Shown: piece by piece, positions 1 through 6,105 of the stretch
How positions within the stretch are numbered: position 1 is the stretch's first letter
Layout of the letters: each line of letters begins with the position of its first letter
From: Bacteroidales bacterium UBA1769
Lineage (GTDB): Bacteria > Bacteroidota > Bacteroidia > Bacteroidales > UBA932
Reading direction: 5' to 3'
DNA length: 6,105 bases
Assembly: GCA_002314725.1 (NCBI GenBank)
Contig: DCGV01000093.1
Location: 64,391 to 70,495, forward strand
Notes under the pieces: model-generated
What the model saw: only the letters and a program-made list of their open reading frames with translations
What the model was told of the DNA's origin: nothing
Database searches by the model: none
Position numbers and translations under genes: made by a program

Positions 1-54
1 TTTCGCAAGTACTCATAAACACTTTGATAATTAACAAATTAGCTACTTGCGAAA
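1..54. repeat. Perfect 11-bp inverted repeat upstream of ppdK
   Basis: The arms TTTCGCAAGTA (1-11) and TACTTGCGAAA (44-54) are exact reverse complements, separated by 32 AT-rich bases; their centres are 43 bp apart, close to four helical turns. The left arm begins at the window edge, so it may extend further. No T-run follows the right arm, which argues against an intrinsic terminator reading towards ppdK. It could be a paired operator, an mRNA leader hairpin, or the end of a structure belonging to an unseen upstream gene. The symmetry is seen directly; any function is inference. Confidence 0.6.
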
Positions 55-96
55 CTTGAGTTAGATAATATTAACTAAAAATAACCATAAAACACT

Positions 97-2814
97 ATGA
101 CAAAAAGAGTTTACCTATTTGGTGAGAAAAAGGCAGACGGTGATGGAACTATGAGAAACCTCTTGGGAGGTAAAGGTGCCAATCTCGCTGAAATGTGCAA
201 ATTAGGAATGCCTGTTCCTGCAGGATTTACAATTACAACAGAATGTTGTACAGAATATTTCAATCTTGGAGGTAATTATCCTAAAGAGTTGGAAGCAGAG
301 GTCAATAAGGCTCTTGCAGCTACTGAAGCAATAATGGGCCGCAAATTTGGAGACACTAAAGACCCGCTACTTGTTTCTTGCCGTTCCGGTGCCAGAAGCT
401 CAATGCCTGGTATGATGGAGACAGTTCTAAATATAGGTCTTTGCTCTGCAACTATTCCAGGTTTGATTGAAAAGACTAAGAATCCTAGATTCGTATATGA
501 TGCATACCGTCGTCTGATTATGATGTATTCAGACGTTGTAATGGAGAAAGCAGAGGGTATCGAACCAGAAGATGGTTTCGGAATCCGTGTCCAACTTGAC
601 AAAATGCTTTCAGATTTGAAGATTGCCAAAAATTATGAAAGTGATACTGACTTAACAGAAGATGACCTCAAGAAACTTTGCGACGCATTCAAGATTCGTG
701 TCAAGAAGGTTCTAGGAAAAGAGTTCCCAGATGATGCAAAAGCTCAATTATGGGGAGGTATCGGTGCAGTATTCAAATCATGGAACGGACGTCGTGCAAT
801 AGCTTACCGTAAAATTGAAGGCATACCTGACGATTGGGGAACAGCAGTTAACGTACAATCAATGGTATTCGGTAATATGGGTAACACATCTGCAACAGGT
901 GTTGCTTTTTCACGCAACCCTGCTACCGGTGACAACAATTTCTATGGTGAGTGGCTAATTAACGCACAAGGAGAAGACGTTGTAGCTGGTATCCGCACGC
1001 CAAACCCACTTAACGAGGCCACTAAGACTGACCACAACCGTCACCTTGAGTCACTTGAACGCGCTATGCCGAAAGTTTACAAAGAGTTGGACGATATTCA
1101 GCAAACTCTTGAAAACCACTTCAAAGACATGCAGGATATTGAGTTCACAATTCAGGATGGTAAACTTTGGATGTTACAGTGCCGTATCGGAAAGAGAACA
1201 GGTCTTGCTGCATTGAATATGGCTATGGACATGATTGGAGAGGGGCTAATTGATGAGAAGACTGCAGTTACACGCGTTGCACCTAAACAACTTGACGAGA
1301 TTCTTCACCCAGTCCTTGATTCCAATTCAGAAAAGAAAGCTACTGTTGTTGCGAAAGGTCTTCCAGCAGGTCCTGGTGGAGCTGTAGGTAAGATTTACTT
1401 CACATCTCACGGCGCAATTGCTGCAGCAGCTCGCGGAGAACAAGTAATCCTTGTACGTGAAGAGACTAACCCAGAAGATGTAGAAGGTATGCGTATCTGC
1501 GACGGACTTTTGACAGCCCGTGGAGGTATGACATCACACGCTGCTCTCGTAGCACGTGGTTGGGGTAAATGCTGTATCGTTGGTTGTGACCAATTGAACT
1601 TCGGTACAATCAATGATAAGAGAGTAATGATTATCAACGGTAAAATTTACGAAGAGGGTACAGTATTCTCATTGAATGGATCAAAAGGTTTAGTTTACGA
1701 CTGTTCAATTGCTACAATGGATGCAACAGAGAACAAACGCTTTGTAGAGTTTATGGATATCGTTGACAAATATCGTAAACTTGGTGTACTTACAAATGCA
1801 GATAACCCTGATGACGCTGCACAAGCATTGAAATTTGGCGCAGAGGGTATCGGATTGTTCCGTATCGAACATATGTTCTACGGTAAGAATTCTGATGAAC
1901 CACTTTCTAAACTACGTAAGATGATCCACGCAAATTCAGTTGAAGAGCGCGTTTCAGCATTGGAAGAGCTTGAACCATTCGTTGTAAAAGCTACAAGAGA
2001 GACAATGAGAGTAATGGATGGTAAACCTGTTACATTCCGTCTTCTAGACCCACCTTTGCATGAATTCGTACCTCAAGACCCTGAAAAACAGGCTGAATTG
2101 GCTCGTGAATTAGGCATTACTATTAAAGAAGTACGTGAACGTGGTGAACAGCTTCACGAAGTAAACCCAATGATGGGACACCGTGGAGTTCGTCTAGGTA
2201 TCACATATCCAGAAATCAGTTCAATGCAGTTCCGTGCAATCTTCCGTGCTTCAGCAGAGTTACAGCAGGAAGGTCTTCACCCACATCCAGAAATCATGAT
2301 TCCTGTAACTGTTTCTCACCATGAGTTGGATATACATAAGGTATTATGTGATAAAGAGCACGAAGCAGTAGAGAAAGAGTTCGGTTTTGAAATTCCATAT
2401 AAATATGGAACAATGATTGAGATCCCTCGTGCAGCTATCCTTGCTAACAAGATGGCGCAAAGTGCAGAATTCTTCTCTTTCGGTACAAACGATATGACTC
2501 AGATGACTTACGGTTTCTCACGTGATGACATCAATGCATTCATAGAAGATTATATCAAGAACAAGATTCTTCCTTATGACCCATTCCAAACTATTGACGA
2601 AGACACAGTCGGTGCAATGGTTAAGATGGCTGTTGAAAAGGGACGTCAAACAAATCCTAATCTGAAGACAGGTATTTGCGGTGAGCATGGTGGTGATCCA
2701 GATTCTATCAGATTCTGCCATCAAATTGGTTTGAATTATGTTTCTTGCTCTCCATTCAGAGTTCCTATCGCAAGATTAGCCGCTGCTCAAGCAGCAATTG
2801 CTGATGAAAAATAA
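97..2814 (+). CDS. ppdK: Pyruvate, phosphate dikinase (PPDK)
   Basis: This cytosolic enzyme interconverts pyruvate + ATP + Pi and PEP + AMP + PPi. In anaerobes it can run towards pyruvate in PPi-linked glycolysis or towards PEP in gluconeogenesis. The 905 residues match the family length, a little over the roughly 875 of the Clostridium symbiosum enzyme. The N-terminal nucleotide-binding domain shows GGKGANLAEM (24-33) and CRSGARSSMPGMMETVLNIG (95-114). The swivelling phosphohistidine domain carries GGMTSHAALVARG (476-488) with catalytic His481 and the adjacent Thr479, the residue regulated in plant enzymes. The C-terminal PEP/pyruvate TIM barrel includes GLFRIEHMF (586-594), NPMMGHRGVRLG (690-701), FFSFGTNDMTQMTYG (792-806) and CGEHGGDP (861-868) with the catalytic Cys861. 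All key residues are present and the frame is intact. The ATG at 97 follows an A-rich leader without a Shine-Dalgarno, usual in Bacteroidota, and gives the expected N-terminus. It is the first gene of a tight plus-strand array; the next gene overlaps its 3' end by 11 bp. Confidence 0.97.
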   Translation: MTKRVYLFGEKKADGDGTMRNLLGGKGANLAEMCKLGMPVPAGFTITTECCTEYFNLGGNYPKELEAEVNKALAATEAIMGRKFGDTKDPLLVSCRSGARSSMPGMMETVLNIGLCSATIPGLIEKTKNPRFVYDAYRRLIMMYSDVVMEKAEGIEPEDGFGIRVQLDKMLSDLKIAKNYESDTDLTEDDLKKLCDAFKIRVKKVLGKEFPDDAKAQLWGGIGAVFKSWNGRRAIAYRKIEGIPDDWGTAVNVQSMVFGNMGNTSATGVAFSRNPATGDNNFYGEWLINAQGEDVVAGIRTPNPLNEATKTDHNRHLESLERAMPKVYKELDDIQQTLENHFKDMQDIEFTIQDGKLWMLQCRIGKRTGLAALNMAMDMIGEGLIDEKTAVTRVAPKQLDEILHPVLDSNSEKKATVVAKGLPAGPGGAVGKIYFTSHGAIAAAARGEQVILVREETNPEDVEGMRICDGLLTARGGMTSHAALVARGWGKCCIVGCDQLNFGTINDKRVMIINGKIYEEGTVFSLNGSKGLVYDCSIATMDATENKRFVEFMDIVDKYRKLGVLTNADNPDDAAQALKFGAEGIGLFRIEHMFYGKNSDEPLSKLRKMIHANSVEERVSALEELEPFVVKATRETMRVMDGKPVTFRLLDPPLHEFVPQDPEKQAELARELGITIKEVRERGEQLHEVNPMMGHRGVRLGITYPEISSMQFRAIFRASAELQQEGLHPHPEIMIPVTVSHHELDIHKVLCDKEHEAVEKEFGFEIPYKYGTMIEIPRAAILANKMAQSAEFFSFGTNDMTQMTYGFSRDDINAFIEDYIKNKILPYDPFQTIDEDTVGAMVKMAVEKGRQTNPNLKTGICGEHGGDPDSIRFCHQIGLNYVSCSPFRVPIARLAAAQAAIADEK

Positions 2815-3697
2815 TATTATCAAAAGCCGCATCATGGTAGTCCTAAAGGGGGCTGCCATGGGTGCAGCTGATGTAATTCCTGGAGTATCCGGTGGTACAA
2901 TAGCTTTTATCACAGGTATATATCAAGAGTTGGTAGATTCTATTAAGTCAATAGATTTATCAGCTCTTAAGTTGTTTTTTTCGGGAAAGTTCTCTCAATT
3001 CTGGAAGAAAATAAATGGAGGGTTCTTATTAAGTGTTGTATTAGGTATCGGCATCAGCATCTTCTCGTTGGCTAAACTAATGCAATATCTGCTGGTGAAC
3101 CATCCAATCCAAATATGGTCATTCTTTTTCGGCCTGATTTTATCTTCAATTATCTTTATAGTTAAAGGAATTGACAATAAGAAACTTTGTCATATTATTC
3201 CTTCTATTATAGGAATAGTTTGCGGCGCCTTCATTTGCCTAGTTTCACCAAGCCAAACTCCAGATGCAGCATGGTTTATTTGTCTAAGTGGAGCAATAGC
3301 AATATGTGCAATGATATTGCCCGGGATTTCAGGTAGTTTCATTCTGCTTCTGCTTGGGAAATATGCATTCATTATGGATGCAGTCAGCACTTTGAATATT
3401 AAAACATTGGCAATCTTTGCAGTAGGAGCATTAGTTGGAATAATACTTTTCTCACACTTCCTTTCATGGTTGATGAAGAGCTATAAAAATGGCACTCTTT
3501 TCTTCCTATCAGGTCTAATGCTGGGATCATTGATTAAAGTATGGCCATGGAAAACAACATTTGAAAGCGGAGTTGACAGACCAGTATTGCCTTCAGGGAT
3601 AGAATCTAATATAGGAGCGGCAGTCATTTGGTGCATCATCGGATTTCTAATTGTCTTTGCGATTGAGTTTGCAGGTTCCAAATTAAGCAAGAAATAG
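2804..3697 (+). CDS. DUF368 family membrane protein, PopT-like undecaprenyl-phosphate translocase
   Basis: A polytopic inner-membrane protein of 297 residues from the ATG at 2804. A TTG at 2798 in the same frame would add two residues but is a rarer start. The DUF368 signature is clear: ADVIPGVSGGTIAFITGIY (22-40) and, in the second half, ILPGISGSFILLLLGKY (171-187). These two P-G-x-S-G motifs align with each other, implying two inverted-repeat halves with re-entrant hairpins. Other hydrophobic segments lie near 75-98, 105-123, 131-147, 157-173, 202-222, 232-247 and 271-291. DUF368 proteins (PopT) have been reported to return undecaprenyl phosphate across the membrane for reuse in cell-wall and surface-glycan synthesis, in parallel with DedA-family UptA; applying that role here is inference from the family. 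Its start lies inside the last codons of ppdK (11-bp overlap) and no ribosome site is visible, so translation is probably coupled to ppdK. The next gene starts immediately after its TAG stop. Confidence 0.9.
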   Translation: MKNNIIKSRIMVVLKGAAMGAADVIPGVSGGTIAFITGIYQELVDSIKSIDLSALKLFFSGKFSQFWKKINGGFLLSVVLGIGISIFSLAKLMQYLLVNHPIQIWSFFFGLILSSIIFIVKGIDNKKLCHIIPSIIGIVCGAFICLVSPSQTPDAAWFICLSGAIAICAMILPGISGSFILLLLGKYAFIMDAVSTLNIKTLAIFAVGALVGIILFSHFLSWLMKSYKNGTLFFLSGLMLGSLIKVWPWKTTFESGVDRPVLPSGIESNIGAAVIWCIIGFLIVFAIEFAGSKLSKK

Positions 3698-4114
3698 ATG
3701 GAGTTAACCAAAGAATACCTTGTTTCCAAATATTCGGAATTCAATCATTTGATTTTCGACGATTCCCTCCCTATGATTCCAATCAAATTGGGCCGTAGCA
3801 AATCTGCACTTGGTTATCTCAAATTCAGAAAACACAAGAATCTATTTGGTAAGGTTACAATAAGTGGGTTCTCCATTACAATCAGCACTAAATTCGATCT
3901 CAGCGAACAGGAGATTGAAGACACTTTGATACATGAGATGATTCACTTCTACATCTACCATAACAAATTGGAAGACTCATCATCACACGGTCACATTTTT
4001 AAGAAAATGATGGCTGACATCAACGAAAAATATGGTAGGAAAATAAATATCTCCTATCGTCTAACCAATACTGGAGAGTTGATACCAAAAGGAAGAAAGT
4101 ATCTATTCTTCTAA
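3698..4114 (+). CDS. SprT-like (Spartan-type) HExxH zinc metalloprotein
   Basis: A 138-residue protein with the SprT-like core. LIHEMIHFYIY (77-87) holds the zinc-binding HExxH (His79, Glu80, His83), and SSHGHIFKKMM (95-105) supplies the probable third ligand His97, at the spacing of the H-G-x-x-F motif in SprT and SPRTN. The N-terminal FNHLIFDDSLP (15-25) is also typical of the family, as is the strand LGRSKSALGYLKF (31-43). There are no cysteines, so the C-terminal zinc ribbon found in many SprT-like proteins is missing; the C-terminus ends in a short basic tail (KGRKYLFF). No signal peptide or membrane segment is visible, so it should be cytosolic. Eukaryotic relatives cleave DNA-protein crosslinks; the bacterial role is poorly known, so substrate and function are not assigned. 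The ATG abuts the DUF368 stop with no spacer and no Shine-Dalgarno, suggesting termination-reinitiation coupling. The 3' end overlaps convergent rmuC by 12 bp. Confidence 0.86.
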   Translation: MELTKEYLVSKYSEFNHLIFDDSLPMIPIKLGRSKSALGYLKFRKHKNLFGKVTISGFSITISTKFDLSEQEIEDTLIHEMIHFYIYHNKLEDSSSHGHIFKKMMADINEKYGRKINISYRLTNTGELIPKGRKYLFF

Positions 4115-5338
4115 CTCTTTGGTAATTGTCACATCATCAAGTATTTCAACTTTATTAAGTTTTGATTGGATTTTCCTAGTCCTAACTCCTTGAAGGTCAT
4201 CAATATCATTCAAGCCACCTTGAATTTTGGCTTTTGCCTTTACCAAAAGATCACCGAATTTTTCAAATTCTACCTTAACTCCAGCAAGTACTGACCACAC
4301 TTCCCCACTGCGTTTTTGAATAGCTAAAGTTTTGAACCCCATTTGTAGGCTGTTTAGAAGTGCCGCAAGTGTCGTTGGGCCTGTAATGATTACCTTATAA
4401 TTATTTTGAATCTCTTGCAATAGTGACGCAGAACGCACAACTTCTGCATAAATACCTTCAAATGGTAGAAACATAATTGCAAAATCTGTTGTATGTGGTG
4501 GAGCTATATATTTATCTCTAATATCCATCGCCATCTTTTTCACATCGTTGTATAGTGCTGTCTGTTCTCGTTCTATTGCGATATTATCACCACTGTCGTA
4601 TGCATTCTGTAACCTCTCATATGATTCTCGCGGGAACTTCGCATCAATAGGCAACCAAACGACAGAGTTCATATCATCTTTACCTGGAAGTTTAACAGCG
4701 AATTCCACTACTTCTTGAGACCTAGGTCTTACATGTACATTTGCCTCATATTGGCCAGGAGCGAGAATTTGATCAAGCAACATTGACAATTGAACTTCAC
4801 CAAAACCACCTCTCATCTTGACATTGCTGAGTACTTTCTTCAATCCACCGACATCTTGTGCTAAATTTTGCATCTCTCCAAGACCCTTCTGAACCTCTAT
4901 AAGTTGCTTACCAACCGTTTCAAAACTTTTACCCAACCTTTCAGATAAAGTCTTCTCAAGTTTTTCGTCCACTGTAGCTCTGATAGTCTCAAGCTTCTCC
5001 CCTACATTACCCCTCATTTGATCAAGTTTCTCTCCGGTATTTTTATTAAGGTCTTCTATCTTCTCTCCTACATTCTTGGAAAATGTATCCATCTTATCAG
5101 ATAGTGATTTATTCAAGGTATCCAACTTTTCATCGTTACGTTTTGAATTATCATTATTCTCTTTTTCAATACTTTCCAATTGTACTTTCAGCAACTCTCT
5201 TGACAGTGAATTACTCTTCTCAATATTGTTTTCAAATTGAGATATAGAGTGTTGAATATCGCGTTTAAGAGTTATAATAATAACAATCGCAATCACAAGA
5301 AGAATTGCCAGAACTATAGATATTATAGAAGAGACCAT
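4103..5338 (-). CDS. rmuC: RmuC family protein (membrane-anchored coiled coil plus RmuC nuclease-like domain)
   Basis: A 411-residue RmuC homologue. Residues 4-24 form a single N-terminal membrane helix followed by Lys25-Arg26, so the remainder should face the cytoplasm. Residues 28-150 are a charged coiled coil containing six tandem 11-residue repeats (69-134). The RmuC domain occupies about 160-400: RGGFGEVQLSMLLDQIL (176-192), VWLPIDAKFPRESYERL (227-243), FAIMFLPFEGIYAEV (286-300), and VIITGPTTLAALLNSLQMG (316-334) with the following QKRSGEVW (341-348). RmuC is linked to limiting recombination at short inverted repeats in E. coli, and the domain is related to the PD-(D/E)XK nuclease fold; Asp232 and Lys234 in the IDAKF segment are plausible active-site residues, by inference. 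ATG at 5338 is chosen because it directly precedes the membrane helix. A possible -7 box lies about 17 nt upstream, after the pckA terminator, so rmuC is probably transcribed on its own. Confidence 0.93.
   Translation of the reverse strand: MVSSIISIVLAILLVIAIVIIITLKRDIQHSISQFENNIEKSNSLSRELLKVQLESIEKENNDNSKRNDEKLDTLNKSLSDKMDTFSKNVGEKIEDLNKNTGEKLDQMRGNVGEKLETIRATVDEKLEKTLSERLGKSFETVGKQLIEVQKGLGEMQNLAQDVGGLKKVLSNVKMRGGFGEVQLSMLLDQILAPGQYEANVHVRPRSQEVVEFAVKLPGKDDMNSVVWLPIDAKFPRESYERLQNAYDSGDNIAIEREQTALYNDVKKMAMDIRDKYIAPPHTTDFAIMFLPFEGIYAEVVRSASLLQEIQNNYKVIITGPTTLAALLNSLQMGFKTLAIQKRSGEVWSVLAGVKVEFEKFGDLLVKAKAKIQGGLNDIDDLQGVRTRKIQSKLNKVEILDDVTITKELEE
4937..5134 (-). repeat. Six tandem 33-bp units encoding 11-residue (hendecad) repeats in RmuC
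   Basis: RmuC residues 69-134 divide without gaps into six 11-residue units: DEKLDTLNKSL, SDKMDTFSKNV, GEKIEDLNKNT, GEKLDQMRGNV, GEKLETIRATV and DEKLEKTLSER. The pattern is a small or acidic residue at 1, mostly acidic 2, invariant Lys3, a hydrophobic 4, acidic 5 and usually another hydrophobic residue at 7 and 11. An 11-residue period fits a right-handed or straight coiled coil better than the usual heptad. Codons differ between units, so this is an old repeat kept at protein level rather than a fresh DNA duplication. Confidence 0.8.
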
Positions 5339-5355
5339 GTTTACATATTTTGATT

Positions 5356-5363
5356 CAAAGTTA
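5356..5363 (-). promoter_or_regulatory. Candidate Bacteroidota -7 box for rmuC
   Basis: Reading the minus strand, TAACTTTG matches the Bacteroidota housekeeping -7 consensus TAnnTTTG exactly and ends 17 nt before the rmuC ATG. The expected -33 position, about 19-21 nt upstream, falls inside the pckA terminator hairpin and shows no TTTG, so support comes from one box only. It would give a short A-rich leader without a Shine-Dalgarno. The box sequence is seen; promoter activity is inferred. Confidence 0.35.
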
Positions 5364-5377
5364 AGGAAATTTCAATA

Positions 5378-5409
5378 AAAAAGGTGGATCTTTTCAGAAC
5401 CACCTTTTT
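5378..5409 (-). terminator. Intrinsic terminator downstream of pckA
   Basis: A 10-bp perfect stem pairs 5378-5387 (AAAAAGGTGG) with 5400-5409 (CCACCTTTTT). After one A/A mismatch (5388/5399), a further 3 bp (5389-5391 with 5396-5398) close on a 4-nt loop. On the minus strand the G+C core is followed by a run of six T, 20 to 50 nt after the pckA stop codon at 5429, as expected for a factor-independent terminator. The A/T arms are symmetric, so it could also stop plus-strand transcripts. Confidence 0.85.
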
Positions 5410-5428
5410 AATATGATTGAATAATTGA

Positions 5429-6105
5429 TTAGTCAACCTTTGGACCAGCAGCAACAAGAGCCTTACCTGCAGCGTTGCCAGTGAATTTTGCGAAGTTCTT
5501 AACGAAACGACCAGCAAGATCTTTTGCTTTAACTTCCCATTCAGCAGCTGAAGCGTAAGTATTACGAGGGTCAAGGATGTTTGTATCAACACCTTCAAGG
5601 CAAGTAGGAACTTCAAGGTCAAAGATAGGAACTTTAACAGTTTCAGCTTTGTCCATTGAACCGTCAAGGATACGGTCGATAATTCCACGAGTATCTTTGA
5701 TAGAGATACGTTTGCCAGTACCGTTCCAACCAGTGTTTACTAGATATGCAGTTGCACCGCTCTGTTTCATTCTCTTAACTAGTTCTTCACCATATTTAGT
5801 TGGGTGCAGTGAAAGGAATGCAGCGCCGAAGCAAGCTGAGAAAGTTGGAGTAGGTTCAGTGATACCACGCTCTGTACCTGCAAGTTTTGCAGTGAAACCA
5901 CTCAAGAAGTAGTACTGAGTCTGTTCTGGAGTAAGTTTAGATACTGGAGGAAGTACACCGAAAGCATCAGCAGTAAGGAAGATAACCTTAGTAGCAGCAC
6001 CAGCTTTAGAGATAGGTTTAACGATATTTTCAATGTGGTTGATAGGGTAAGAAACGCGAGTGTTTTCAGTAACGCTCTTATCTGCGAAATCAATCTTACC
6101 GTTAG
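5429..6105 (-). CDS. pckA: Phosphoenolpyruvate carboxykinase (ATP), C-terminal 224 residues; start beyond the window
   Basis: The frame is open from the stop (5429-5431) to the right edge, giving 224 residues, about the last 40% of a protein normally near 535-540 residues. It interconverts oxaloacetate + ATP and PEP + CO2 + ADP; many anaerobes use it towards oxaloacetate for CO2 fixation and succinate formation, and others for gluconeogenesis. Visible motifs are NTRVSYPINHIENI (14-27 of the visible part) with the substrate-binding arginine equivalent to E. coli Arg333, FLTADAFGVLPPVS (47-60), LAGTERGITEPTPTFSACFG (74-93), and the adenine-binding GTGKRISIKDTR (128-139), matching E. coli Arg449 to Thr455. 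The P-loop-type kinase motif and metal ligands lie outside the window. The sequence is the ATP type, not the unrelated GTP type. The TTG at 5905 lies within conserved YYFLSGFTAKL and is not a start. No frameshift or missing residue is seen, and a terminator follows the stop. Confidence 0.97.
   Translation of the reverse strand, partial: NGKIDFADKSVTENTRVSYPINHIENIVKPISKAGAATKVIFLTADAFGVLPPVSKLTPEQTQYYFLSGFTAKLAGTERGITEPTPTFSACFGAAFLSLHPTKYGEELVKRMKQSGATAYLVNTGWNGTGKRISIKDTRGIIDRILDGSMDKAETVKVPIFDLEVPTCLEGVDTNILDPRNTYASAAEWEVKAKDLAGRFVKNFAKFTGNAAGKALVAAGPKVD

Noticed and set aside
23..51. TTTG (23-26) plus TACTTGCG (44-51) as the ppdK promoter
   Set aside because: The -7 candidate mismatches TAnnTTTG at two defined positions and the 17-nt spacing is shorter than usual; the right half is also part of the inverted repeat.
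276..629. Minus-strand open frame inside ppdK, with others at 1407-1637 and 2518-2724
   Set aside because: Antisense to conserved PPDK domains, with no family resemblance or signals of their own.
4092..4111. Hairpin GAAGAA / TTCTTC across the convergent stop codons as a bidirectional terminator
   Set aside because: Only 6 bp with two G-C pairs, an 8-nt loop and no T-run on either side; too weak to call.
5341..5346. Start-stop mini-uORF (ATG TAA on the minus strand) before rmuC
   Set aside because: Six bases in AT-rich DNA are expected by chance, and no Shine-Dalgarno or conservation evidence is available.
5341..5688. 115-codon minus-strand open frame covering the end of pckA and the terminator
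   Set aside because: Leu/Ser-rich low-complexity translation in a shifted frame of pckA; it is a shadow frame.
5903..5905. TTG as a start for a short 158-residue protein
   Set aside because: The pckA frame stays open upstream to the window edge with conserved residues, so this TTG is an internal leucine codon.
5577..5912. 111-codon plus-strand open frame opposite pckA
   Set aside because: It lies wholly antisense to strongly conserved PckA sequence, matches no family I recognise, and has no promoter or leader signal.
5902..6093. 63-codon minus-strand open frame near the right edge
   Set aside because: Shifted frame over pckA; the true pckA frame through this stretch gives conserved NTRVSYP and FLTADAFGVLPP.
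1..6105. A defence island, mobile element, CRISPR array, RNA gene or new multigene system
   Set aside because: All coding space is accounted for by five known families in intact frames; no direct-repeat array, transposase, tRNA fold or cargo gene is visible.

Overview
The window looks like ordinary chromosomal DNA from a member of the Bacteroidota, most likely Bacteroidales. This rests on low-to-moderate GC, A-rich leaders without Shine-Dalgarno sequences before every visible start, one good TAnnTTTG-type -7 box, and the set of gene families present. Genus cannot be fixed by eye. Coding density is very high and no stretch over 100 bases lacks a gene.

Layout. Positions 1-96 are a leader containing a perfect 11-bp inverted repeat. 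Three plus-strand genes follow in a tight array: ppdK (pyruvate, phosphate dikinase, 97-2814); a DUF368 / PopT-like polytopic membrane protein (2804-3697), whose start lies inside the end of ppdK; and a small SprT-like HExxH zinc metalloprotein (3698-4114), whose ATG directly follows the DUF368 stop codon. This array collides tail to tail, with a 12-bp overlap, with minus-strand rmuC (4103-5338). Upstream of rmuC on the same strand is the 3' part of pckA (ATP-type phosphoenolpyruvate carboxykinase), which runs off the right edge at 6105. A clear hairpin terminator (5378-5409) separates pckA from rmuC, and a candidate -7 box for rmuC lies just after it.

Functionally, the two ends of the window both act at the phosphoenolpyruvate node: PpdK interconverts pyruvate and PEP, and PckA interconverts oxaloacetate and PEP. 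Between them are a probable undecaprenyl-phosphate recycling transporter and two proteins from families linked to DNA maintenance or protein quality control. PEP is also the MurA substrate in peptidoglycan synthesis, so a link between PEP supply and lipid-carrier recycling is conceivable, but that is inference from gene order only.

I found no mobile element, CRISPR array, RNA gene or evident new multigene system. The points most worth checking are the inverted repeat before ppdK, the DUF368-TAG-ATG-SprT junction in one reading frame, the six 11-residue repeats in RmuC, and the overlapping convergent 3' ends.
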